Source of the DNA: Zopfochytrium polystomum
Taxonomy: Eukaryota > Chytridiomycota > Chytridiomycetes > Chytridiales > Chytridiaceae
Length of the DNA stretch: 64,000 nucleotides
Assembly: GCA_025765615.1 (NCBI GenBank)
Contig: JAIVFJ010000305.1
Location: 1 to 64,000, forward strand
Direction of reading: 5' to 3'
Below the pieces are notes generated by a model, which saw nothing but the letters and a program-made list of their open reading frames with translations, was not told where the DNA came from and did no database searches. This document shows positions 33,101 through 41,412 of this stretch, piece after piece (position 1 is the first letter of the stretch; every line of letters begins with the position of its first letter). The translations under genes and the position numbers were made by a program.

Positions 33101-34735
33101 TCATCTCCCCCTTTTAGGCCTCTTCTGCAACTTGGTGGGGTACCTGGTCTTGAACTCGAGCAGAAGGTCTTGGCAGTGAGTGAGGTTTGACTCAGGCTCC
33201 CAGGTGTTGTCAGCATCTGAGTAACCTTTCCACTTAACAAGGAACTTGAGTGTTCTTCCAAACCACTTGGCATCCAAGATTTGTTCAACCTCAAATTCCT
33301 CTTCACCTTCTACCTCAACTGGAGGAGGAGGAGGAACAACTCTGCCTGGAATGGAATTGGCCACAAACTTCTCTAAAAGGCTGACATGGAAAACTGGGTG
33401 GATCTTCATGGATGCAGGGAGATCCAGCTTGAAGGTGACTGGATTGATCTGCTCCAAGATCTTGAAAGGACCCAACTTGAGGTTGTCTAGCTTGGGACTT
33501 GGTCTTTTGGTCTGCAAGTTCTTCCTCAGAAGCCAAACTTGCTGACCCACAGCAAGGTCATGGTCTATTCTGTGAGTGTTGGCAAATCTTGAGGCATCTT
33601 CTTGGGCTTGCTTCAGGGTGGAGTCCAGGAAGGAGTTGATGATCTTGAGCTTATGTAAGTGTGAAGCCGCAGCAGGAGCTTGGACATTGGATAGGGTCTC
33701 TTGTCCCAGAAGATCTCCTCTTGGATTGAAGCCATAGGTTGCAAAGAAAGGAGATAGCTGGGTGCTTGAGTGGAGTGAATTGTTGAGAGCAAATTCTGCC
33801 AGTGGAAGGAGGGTGGGCCAATCATCCTGTTGATAGCTGACATAGCACCTCAAATACTGCTCCAGAGTCTGGTTTGTTCTTTCTGTTTGTCCATCAGTCT
33901 GAGGGTGATAAGCAGTTGACAGTTGAGACTTGATTCCAAGGGCTGCTGTGAGTGCTTTCCAAAATTGAGATCTGAACTGTGGTCCTCTGTCACTGACGAT
34001 TGACTGAGGCAGCCCATGGAGCCTGAATATGTGCTGCAAAAACAGGTCTGCTGTTCCTTGTGCATCTATATTCTCAGTGCAGGGGATGAAATGGGCCAAC
34101 TTTGTCCTTCTGCAGATGACAACAAGGATAGAGTCAAATCCATGGGATGGGGGCAGTTTCACAATGAAGTCCATGGATATTGATGACCAAGGGCTGATGG
34201 CAATTGGGAGGGGCTCCAGAAGTCCATAGGGCTTGTGTCTGCTGGATTTGTTTCTTTGACAGGTTTCACAGCTGCTTACATAGTTCTTGATGTACTTCCT
34301 CATGCCTGGCCAGTAGAAGTCTCTGGAAACAAGCTCATATGTCTTGTGCTCTCCTGGGTGTCCAGCTGTTGCTGCATCATGCCTTGTCTTGAGTATCTCA
34401 AGTTTTTCCTCTTCTTGGCTGATTTGAATCTTGTGAGGCTTGGGGTCCTTGGAAATAGCATAGGCCCACACACTGTCAGGAAGCAGTGAAAGGTGTGTCT
34501 TGGATGGTGGGGTGAAACCATCCCCCCCTTCAGGTGCAAGGTCTGTCCTTCTGCGCTCATCAGCAGTGGGGCATGAAAAAAATCTTGACTGGGAACTGTG
34601 ATCCTTGAATCTTTGACTGAGGGTTTTGTTCTTGGCAAAGACTGTGAGCTGTGGAGCTTGAATCTTGAATTTGGACTGTGAACTGTGGTACTTGAATCTT
34701 TGACTGTGGGTTCTGTGAACTACAGACTTGGCCAT
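33101..34735 (-). CDS. Integrase with chromodomain (pol 3' part)
   Basis: Ty3/Gypsy integrase for inserting element DNA into chromatin. The frame carries a zinc-binding HHCC region (RHDAATAGHPGEH ... CETCQ), the DDE core (Asp in SMDFIVKLP, Asp in SDRGPQF, Glu in QTERTNQ), the GPF/Y-type block (LGPFKILEQINPVTFKLDLP ... FHVSLL) and a C-terminal chromodomain (QILDAKWFGRTLKFLVKWKG then WEPESNL). All catalytic residues are present. It ends three bases before the LTR; the polypurine tract AAAAGGGGGAGA lies inside its last codons. The first ~60 codons upstream of RRTDLAPEGG are not integrase but the minisatellite region in another frame. It is out of frame with the protease ORF, so normal Pol could not be made; integrase itself looks intact. 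Confidence 0.9.
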   Translation of the reverse strand: MAKSVVHRTHSQRFKYHSSQSKFKIQAPQLTVFAKNKTLSQRFKDHSSQSRFFSCPTADERRRTDLAPEGGDGFTPPSKTHLSLLPDSVWAYAISKDPKPHKIQISQEEEKLEILKTRHDAATAGHPGEHKTYELVSRDFYWPGMRKYIKNYVSSCETCQRNKSSRHKPYGLLEPLPIAISPWSSISMDFIVKLPPSHGFDSILVVICRRTKLAHFIPCTENIDAQGTADLFLQHIFRLHGLPQSIVSDRGPQFRSQFWKALTAALGIKSQLSTAYHPQTDGQTERTNQTLEQYLRCYVSYQQDDWPTLLPLAEFALNNSLHSSTQLSPFFATYGFNPRGDLLGQETLSNVQAPAAASHLHKLKIINSFLDSTLKQAQEDASRFANTHRIDHDLAVGQQVWLLRKNLQTKRPSPKLDNLKLGPFKILEQINPVTFKLDLPASMKIHPVFHVSLLEKFVANSIPGRVVPPPPPVEVEGEEEFEVEQILDAKWFGRTLKFLVKWKGYSDADNTWEPESNLTHCQDLLLEFKTRYPTKLQKRPKRGR

Positions 34736-35474
34736 GACTGTGAGCTCTATGAGCTGTGCTGGAATCTTGACTATGAACTGTGAACTGTGAAACTTGAATC
34801 TTGGCTGGGATCTGTGAGCTGCAGGCTGATACTGGAGCTGTCATTTGTCGTTGACCTTGGATACTAGGCTGAGAACCTTGAATCAGGGACTTGAGAGCAT
34901 GAGACTTGGGGGCTTGACTTGAGTTTTGGGTGACTGTTCCAATTGGTGGAGGTTGGACTTGACCAGTGACCCAATCAATGTCAGGGTTCTGGGCTTGCAG
35001 CCATGGTAATCCCAGGATGACAGAGAATGTGGGTGAGCCAAGATCCAATACTTCCAGGTTGACCATGGATGGTGGAAAGTCTTGGATGTGGAGGTTTAGC
35101 TTGGTTTCATGGCTGATTTCCTTGAACAGAGCATGATTGGCAAAGTGGACCTTGAGGGGTGTGGATTTCTTGATGGTGGGAATGGCACAAGACTTGGCAA
35201 GGGTGGCATCAATGATGTTGCAGGATGATCCAGAGTTGATAAGGGCCTTGGTTGTGATGGTTGACTTGGGTGAGAGTTGAATCTTGACATCCATGGTGAG
35301 TTGGTGGGGCTTGGAATCTGAGGTGTTTGTGGTGCTGGTGGTGGTGATGAAACAGGGGCAGCTTGGAGGAGGGTCCAGGGAATTGCCCCTCAGTGAGCCT
35401 GGACCTGGGAGTTTGGGTGCTTCTTCCTTGGGCAGTCCTTGACAGCATGCTCCTTGGAGCCACAGTAAAAACAC
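34560..35474 (-). CDS. Protease region of pol, catalytic Asp replaced by Asn
   Basis: Retropepsin-like domain read in the -1 frame relative to gag, overlapping gag by 85 bases (35390-35474), so expression would need a -1 ribosomal frameshift. The active-site block reads TKALINSGSSCNIID where the family has Asp-Ser-Gly; the codon is AAC (Asn). The second conserved block is LGSPTFSVILGLPWLQAQNP. After about residue 180 the protein becomes repeats of a QSKIQVPQFTVQ-like unit and ends at a stop (34560-34562) exactly where the reverse-transcriptase region has been lost. Protease activity is therefore not expected. Confidence 0.8.
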   Translation of the reverse strand: MFLLWLQGACCQGLPKEEAPKLPGPGSLRGNSLDPPPSCPCFITTTSTTNTSDSKPHQLTMDVKIQLSPKSTITTKALINSGSSCNIIDATLAKSCAIPTIKKSTPLKVHFANHALFKEISHETKLNLHIQDFPPSMVNLEVLDLGSPTFSVILGLPWLQAQNPDIDWVTGQVQPPPIGTVTQNSSQAPKSHALKSLIQGSQPSIQGQRQMTAPVSACSSQIPAKIQVSQFTVHSQDSSTAHRAHSHGQVCSSQNPQSKIQVPQFTVQIQDSSSTAHSLCQEQNPQSKIQGSQFPVKIFFMPHC

Positions 35475-36313
35475 AGTCCCTGCTGGGCCCTCCTTGTTTT
35501 CTCCTCTTGGCTCAGAGGACCCTTAGGAAGTGTCTCAACTGCATCCACTTGCATGGGTTCAGGAACTGTAAGAGCTTGAGGAACTGGGGTAGGTCTTGAT
35601 GTAGTTCCTACTTGTCTTTGCTTCAGCCTCTTGGAGTAGAGTCTGTTGTCAATCTTGATGGCAAGGAGAATGTACTCTTCCAAGGTCTCAGGGATGTGCA
35701 GAGACTGGGAGAGCATGTCTTGGATGGACTCATGGAGACCATCATGGTACAGCTCCATCAGAGCTGCATCATTGTATCCAGAGTCTCTGGCTAGTTGCTT
35801 GAATTGGTTGGTGTAGGCCACACAAGATTGCTTTCCTTGCTTGATATGCTTGAGCTTGGATCTTGCTGTCCAAGATGCGTAGGGGTCACCAAAGGTAGCT
35901 TCCAGCCCCTCCCAGAGCTCTTGCAGGGTGGTGGGTGTGCTTGGGAGAGATCTGTACCATGATTGAGCTTGACCAGACAGGAGGGTGCTTGTGAAAAGAA
36001 CCTTGACTTGCTCACTGGGAAATCTTGAAGGTTGGAGAAGGATGACATTCTCCACAGTGGCCATGAAGTTCCTAAGGTCTTTGGCCAGCCCAGTGAACTT
36101 GTCAGGGCTGGGAACCTTGGGCTCTCTTGCTTGGTTGGCTTGAGGCAGGGGAAGAGCTTGATGTTCTTGTTGGTGAAGTTGTTGTTGAAGCTGGTGCTGC
36201 TGGTGAAGGACTTGTTCTTGAAGTTGGTGTGTCTGTCTTGAGAGGGCTTGTAATTGGTCCATCAAGGCTTGGAAGGCAGTTGCATCAGGGAAGGTGTTGT
36301 TTGGGTCAGACAT
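35390..36313 (-). CDS. Gag with zinc knuckle
   Basis: Capsid/nucleocapsid protein of the element, 307 residues, ATG at 36313, only 40 bases after the 5' LTR. A Gln-rich N-terminus is followed by a Ty3-type capsid region (PDKFTGLAKDLRNFMATVEN, QAQSWYRSLP, LKHIKQGKQSCVAYTNQFKQ) and a CCHC knuckle CFYCGSKEHAVKDC near the C-terminus. The frame is intact, so particles could form. The stop (35390-35392) follows shortly after the knuckle. Confidence 0.92.
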   Translation of the reverse strand: MSDPNNTFPDATAFQALMDQLQALSRQTHQLQEQVLHQQHQLQQQLHQQEHQALPLPQANQAREPKVPSPDKFTGLAKDLRNFMATVENVILLQPSRFPSEQVKVLFTSTLLSGQAQSWYRSLPSTPTTLQELWEGLEATFGDPYASWTARSKLKHIKQGKQSCVAYTNQFKQLARDSGYNDAALMELYHDGLHESIQDMLSQSLHIPETLEEYILLAIKIDNRLYSKRLKQRQVGTTSRPTPVPQALTVPEPMQVDAVETLPKGPLSQEEKTRRAQQGLCFYCGSKEHAVKDCPRKKHPNSQVQAH

Positions 36314-36340
36314 GATGGCAGAGAGTAGTGGGAGAGGGTG

Positions 36341-36351
36341 AAGTGAATTAT
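36341..36351 (-). promoter_or_regulatory. Self-priming primer-binding site
   Basis: ATAATTCACTT on the minus strand, two bases inside the 5' LTR edge. It is the exact complement of AAGTGAATTAT at the predicted transcript start in the LTR (36434-36424). No tRNA-complementary site is seen. This matches the self-priming layout established for Tf1/sushi elements. Confidence 0.7.
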
Positions 36352-36353
36352 GA

Positions 36354-36706
36354 TGTCAGGAACAGGGCAGGACAGGACAAGGCAGACAAGGAACTGAGAG
36401 GAGTGATGATTGTATTGGAAACAATAATTCACTTGAGGGATGGGACAGGTCCCCCATCCCCCTTTTATACCTTTTGAGAGTGTTCCTTGTCAAGACTCCA
36501 AGAAAGTTCCAGAAAGAGCAATTAGTAATACAATGATACCAATGATACCAATGACAACAAGACAAGTCAGGAAAGCAAAGAAGGTTCCAGAAGGTTCCAC
36601 AAGGTTCCATGAAGGAATGTTCTAGAAGGTTCCAGAAGGTTCCAGAAGGTTCCATGAAGGAATGTTCTAGAAGGTTCCAGAGGTTTCCAGAGGGTGATTC
36701 ATAACA
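36354..36706 (-). repeat. 5' LTR of the element
   Basis: 353 bases, no difference from the 3' LTR found by eye. TATAAAA at 36469-36463. Followed by target duplicate GATGG at 36707. Confidence 0.95.
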
Positions 36707-37344
36707 GATGGGGTTTGGCTCTTGGTGCTGGAAAGAGGTTTGGGTCAGATCTGATGAATGATCGCAAGCATAATCACCTTCACATTTGATTGGTCGTGCA
36801 GAACTGGCTGTTTGCTCTAATTCTCCACGTTGGGCTGTGGGTTGACTTCTTAGTCAGACTTGTCTGTCAACTTGTCGTCAACTGTCCTGGTGCTTCCCAT
36901 GTTTGCAAGGCCGCCTTGTCAACCAATTATTATTTTTTTTTTTTTTTTTGGTCCCCTCGCCTTTTTTCTCGTTTTTTTTCGCCAGAAAATCTGAAGGAAC
37001 ATGAAATCCCTGTAAACGAAACGGTGTGCACAGCAGTCTCCCAAAAAAGACACTTTCCATTTCTAAGAAACTACTAGCAAAGCGAAGTTGGCAAACGAAA
37101 GGTTTGCTTTCACGTGGCGTCACGTCATCCATCTGCTTCCTTGTTCGTTGTTTCTTCCTCGGTGGTGGGAAGGAACGGACGACACTTTGCCAAAATTTTT
37201 TTCTTTTTTCTTTTTTTTTTTTTTTTTTTGTCTCCACGCGCGGCTGTGGCAATTTTGGAAAATTTTTGTTTTTGGTTTTCGCGAAGGCTTCTCAAACTCA
37301 AGGAACAGAGCAATATTACAATAATGTATATAAATTCTTACTCA

Positions 37345-37434
37345 TTGATCGATTGATTGATTGATTGATTCATTGATTGGTTGATTGATTGACTGATTGA
37401 TTGATTGATTGATTCATTGAATGAATGATTGATC
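37345..37434. repeat. (ATTG)n tetranucleotide microsatellite
   Basis: About 20 GATT units with occasional CATT, GGTT and GACT variants. Confidence 0.9.
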
Positions 37435-37604
37435 CGCCGACCGACGATTATCCATATTTCTTCTTCTTCCTCCTTCCTTCCGCCTTCCCATGAAAAGTAA
37501 ACGATGTCCGTCTGGCTCCTTGCGCACGCGAGTGTGTGTGTGTGTGTGGGTGTTGCTAATAAATACGCTCAGCCCACACACATACACCCACACACACACA
37601 CACA

Positions 37605-37607
<3 letters not shown>

Positions 37608-37670
<63 letters not shown>

Positions 37671-37698
37671 CCCTCTATCTCTCTCTCTCTCTCTCTGT
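37608..37698. repeat. (CT)n microsatellite
   Basis: Nearly pure CT for ~60 bases, then interrupted CT to 37698. The adjoining CA run to the left makes a compound microsatellite. Confidence 0.9.
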
Positions 37699-38052
37699 CT
37701 CCCCTCCTCTCCAACCCTGCACCTGGACTTCGAAGGCGTGATTCCATTCGCCTCCTCAAATTTGTGGGCTTGTGCTTCATTCTGGTTCTTGTTCTTACCG
37801 TTGCCTTACGGTATTCGTAACGCACTGGGAAGAGAGCAAGTGCGTCGGGCGGATTGTCTCCACCGCCCAATGCAGCCAGCCATATTTACATTCCTCTTCG
37901 AATGTTTGTTTCAGTATAAATACTGTACAGAAAGTTCGCGTATTCAGATCAAAAAAGGTTTCAAAAAAACCCCGCCCCAAACAAAAAAACAAACCAAAAC
38001 CAAACAAAAAAAAAAATCGACAAAAACCCCGTGCGCGCTTCGCGCTGTTGGG

Positions 38053-39074
38053 ATGAAGACGAGCGGCAGCCGCGGCAGCAGCCGCAGCGGCACCGGCGGC
38101 GGCGGCAACGGAGGCGGCGGCAACGGAGGCGGCGGCGGCGGCGGCGGCGGCGTCAGCAAGAGCAAAAACGTCATCCACCCAGACATTAGTAACGCCATCA
38201 TCGCCACCAGCACCGGCAGGAGCGGCAGCACCGCCGATTCCACCATCAGCTGCACCGTCAGCAGCACCATCATCGCCCCCCCCACGATCCCGGTGACCGA
38301 CGACATTCACAGCGGCGAGCGCAGCAACACCCGCTATCAACGCCCCGGCTGGTCTCCGACCGCCGCCGCCGCCGGCGAGCCCGAGTGGTGGCTCCCGCCT
38401 CGTGCGCCGCCGATGATGCGCGGCGACGCGTTCCGCGACCGCCCGCCACGGCTGGTTGCGCCCCCGTCGCCGCAGCAGCAGCCGCCTCCGCACCACCGAC
38501 TGCCGCCGCTCTTGCCGCCGCGTCGCGACACTGAAGGTGCAGCTATCCCTTCACCGTCCCCCGTCATGGCGACAGCCCCCTCCCCCCCACCATTTCGATC
38601 AACTGCCACCTCTGGTACCCATGGACCAGTCAGTGCACACAACACGCGTGTTCCATCCCCCCCACCTCTCCTCTTTCCCCCCCACATTTCCCCGCACTCG
38701 ATCCTCTCGCGCATCATCCTTTGGTCCGCCAGTCCCATCGACACATCCACACTGAAAGAAAAAAAATTAATCCATCCCCAAGATAAAACAGTCGCCACTT
38801 CCAAGCACACCCACTTTATCTGACAAAAACTGAGGCACAACTTTACAATACCCCCCCGCCCTTCCCGAGAAACAAAAATCGCGCGTGTCACCCCCCACCC
38901 CCGCCCCCCACCCCCACCCCCGCTCCTTCTTGCCACTCATGAATCCTCCGCCAGGCTCGCAATCATCGTCTTCGTACAGCAGCAGTAGCGGAGCGTTCGA
39001 GCCGGAGCCGATGCAAGTCTATCCGCTGCGAGACGAGCTCACGACACGGTTGATCGCAGAGTTTGGTGACAACG
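38053..39074 (+). CDS. Low-complexity protein, 5' exons (model uncertain)
   Basis: Unknown function. A plausible two-exon start: ATG at 38053 to 38536, then 38955 to 39074, with matching phase 1 across a 418-base intron (weak donor GTGCAG, acceptor CCGCCAG). Exon 1 encodes Gly-rich repeats, then Thr/Ser/Pro-rich sequence. Exon 2 encodes a Ser run, then an ordered-looking FEPEPMQVYPLRDELTTRLI that stops at a strong donor (CG|GTGAGAGG, 39075). The conserved look of that segment is the best sign of a real gene. How it joins the 3' exon at 40.06-40.62 kb is unresolved: the simple junction gives the wrong phase, so a small exon in between is likely. Confidence 0.45.
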
Positions 39075-40060
39075 GTGAGAGGACCTCTTCTCTCTCTCTC
39101 TCTCGCAACTGGCCCAAGCAGAGCCCTCCCCCCCCTTCCTTCCGGCCCCTCTCCGGCCTCTTTCTCCACCCCTTCCCCCCCCCCCCCCCCCCCCCGGCCT
39201 TTTTCAGCCCAGCTTCGGATTTGTGCTGTGTTAATTGCTGCTGCCCTTCTTCCGGTGCGGAGGCGAGTGGCTGGCTGGATTTGCCGTGATTGACGGAAAA
39301 GCTGACACGCGGAGAAGAGGCGAGAGAGGAGATGAGAGAGAGTGACAGACAGAGTGAGCGTGTGTGCGTCTGTGTTTGTGTTTGTGCCTGTGCGTGTGTG
39401 GTGTGTGTGTGTGAGCGGCTGCTTGGGAGACCTAGGGACAGAGCGAGAGAGAGCATTGCGGAGGTGTGTGCAAGTGCGTTTTTCAATTCCGACGGGCTCT
39501 CTCTGTCCCCCACACACACATACACACAAACACACTCGCACACACCAGCTGTCGACGCGTTTCCTCCTTTTTTCCGTTTTCCGTGTTTGTCTTTCCCTGT
39601 TTTTGATATGCATATTTGGGCTGATGTTTTTCCATCTTTTTTGCCGCTGTTATTTCTAATCCGCCACCACTTGTCTTCGCGTCGAATTTCCGTCCCGCGA
39701 CAAACACACCACCACACACACGCACCCACACACAAACACACAAACACACACACACACACACTCCCTCCCTCTCTCTCTCTCTGTCTCTCTCGTTCTGTTT
39801 GTCTCTCGCACTCTCTTCCGTCTAAACTCTGCCCCCCACAAAACCAAACAACGCGACTCCACTGCAAACCAAACACACAGACCACCTCTACATGAGAGCC
39901 CGCCAAGCATTCCAAGCAAGAGTGGCCCAGGCAAGCTTAACTCCCCCCTTCCCCCCCCCCACCCCCCTTTCTTTCCCTTCCCTTCCCCCCGGGGCCAATC
40001 CATCCACGGGACGCTCTAACATGCCCTCGACGCGAAAAAAACGCACGCTTTTGAGCCTAG
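39075..40060. other. Probable long intron, C- and CA-rich
   Basis: Between the exon ending at 39074 and the coiled-coil exon from ~40061. It holds poly-C runs (39180-39196, 39945-39965), a TG run (39360-39415), and CA runs (39510-39545, 39705-39760). A small exon may be hidden here. Confidence 0.4.
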
Positions 40061-40185
40061 ATCCAAACGGCCACAACGACGATCCAGCGCATGCTCGCCG
40101 CGGCAAAGTCCATGCTCCACGACGCGGGCGGCAGCCACGACCCATCACCACAACCGGGAGCAGCAGCAGCCGCCGCCGCCGCACA

Positions 40186-40217
<32 letters not shown>

Positions 40218-40624
40218 AACCGCCATCCCACACGCTGCTGCACGGCTACCACCCTTTGCGACTGCCCCCGCCGCGTGGAATGACCATATCGCACGTGGCG
40301 CAGCCCGAGCCGCCGCCGCCGCATCCATCGCCGCCGCCGCCGCGGCAGCCGCCGGCTTCACCCTCGCCACCGCCGCCGCCGCCGCGCGCGTCGGCCGTCA
40401 GTAGGCTGATCACCGCGCTCGAGGTGCTGCTGGAGAAGGTGTCGCGCGACATGGAGGAGCTGGAGGCGCGCTGGGGCGAGCTGGTGCGCATGCACGAGGC
40501 AGGCCCGCCGGCCATGGAGGACGGCGACCAGGCCGTGTGGCGGTGGACGAGGAAGACCGGCGGCGGCGGCGGCGGCGTCGGGGGAGGTGGTGGTAGTGGC
40601 GCCGCGCCGCCCGCGGCGGGGTAG
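40061..40624 (+). CDS. Pro-rich/coiled-coil 3' exon of the preceding gene
   Basis: Frame opening right after a 3' splice site (GAGCCTAG|ATCC) and ending at a TAG (40622-40624). It reads IQTATTTIQRMLAAAKSMLH, then a Pro-rich region with His/Ala runs, then a helix with heptad pattern (SRLITALEVLLEKVSRDMEE, LEARWGELVRMHE), and a Gly-rich end. The coiled coil suggests a structural or complex-forming protein; no family is recognised. It could be a separate small gene starting at the ATG at 40091. Confidence 0.5.
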
Positions 40625-41368
40625 TGATGTGAAAGAGAGTGGGGGAAGTGGAGATGGGGGGAAGGGGGTTGGGAGAAAGGGGATGTTATTGTGGATGAGG
40701 ACGGGAGTGCATCAGGCGAATGGACAATGAAACACAGAACTTATTCCCAAGGAAGCTGGTTTGTCGTCGCAAAAACGAAACCGCCAGTTCCGACAACCCA
40801 TTCTGTTTTGCGCCTCTTTTTCTTTTTTTTGTAAGGGAAGAGAAAGCGCCATCAACAGTGAACCTTAATAGACAACGTCCAGGTCGCCTCGGCAAACCCA
40901 TGACATGCTCTACAGACAAAGGCTCGGCGGTTAGCCGGTCTTAACTGTTATCCTAACCCAAAACGGGATTTTTCCAGTTCGGATAAGTGACTTTTTCGCA
41001 AACCGGGGCTGGGTTAGGATGGGGATAGGATCCGTTTGGAAGATTTCTGTAACTGGCGGTTAGGTTTACCCGCGGTAATCCCGCCCTTACGCGTCCGCAC
41101 CATCACCCCCTCCTTCCCTACCCGATCGCAGCACCAGTCGACCGCGAAAAATAAGCTAAAATTCACATTTCTTCCCGACCTCCAACCGATCCTAAGGAGA
41201 CTTGCATTGCGGTAGGGCGAGAGAGGGTTAGGTTAAGGGGGGTGGGTAGCAAGCGCGTTCGCTGTCGTGCACGGCGAGCAAACGAGGATCACTATCGCGT
41301 CGCGTGGGGTCATGCCGTGGACAAGGCGGCGAGGGGAGAAAAACCTTCGTCCAAACCAAAAAAAAACG

Positions 41369-41400
<32 letters not shown>

Positions 41401-41412
41401 CTCACACCAATC
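40625..41412. other. Intergenic
   Basis: No gene seen. A pure poly-A tract lies at 41370-41396, just upstream of the next start codon; several GGTTAGG-like words occur between 40970 and 41240 but do not form an array. Confidence 0.6.

Larger units (their letters stand above)
32748..36706 (-). mobile_element. Chromodomain Ty3/Gypsy retrotransposon, internally deleted, complete ends
   Basis: 3,959-base element on the minus strand bounded by two 353-base LTRs (36354-36706 and 32748-33100) that look identical, and by a perfect 5-base target duplication GATGG (32743-32747 and 36707-36711). Internal order on the minus strand: primer site, gag, protease in the -1 frame, a minisatellite-like stretch (about 34590-34860), then integrase with chromodomain and a polypurine tract (33104-33115) abutting the 3' LTR. 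Reverse transcriptase and RNase H, present in the copy at 61.4-64 kb, are absent. The integrase region is nearly identical to that second copy, so both are young. Non-autonomous by content. Confidence 0.95.
36712..38052. other. Intergenic, microsatellites
   Basis: No gene. Contains poly-T tracts (36930-36948, 37195-37230), an (ATTG)n tract at 37345-37434, a CA/TG stretch at 37530-37606 and a (CT)n tract at 37608-37698. Confidence 0.6.

Noticed and set aside
33246..34489. Plus-strand ORFs through the Gypsy integrase
   Set aside because: Antisense of integrase; repeated at the same relative place in the second copy only because the elements are near-identical.
37345..37434. (GATT)n array considered as CRISPR-like or other structured repeat
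   Set aside because: Simple tetranucleotide microsatellite with no spacers; the genome is eukaryotic.
41222..41240. GGGTTAGGTTAAGGGG near 41230
   Set aside because: Single imperfect telomere-like word, no array.
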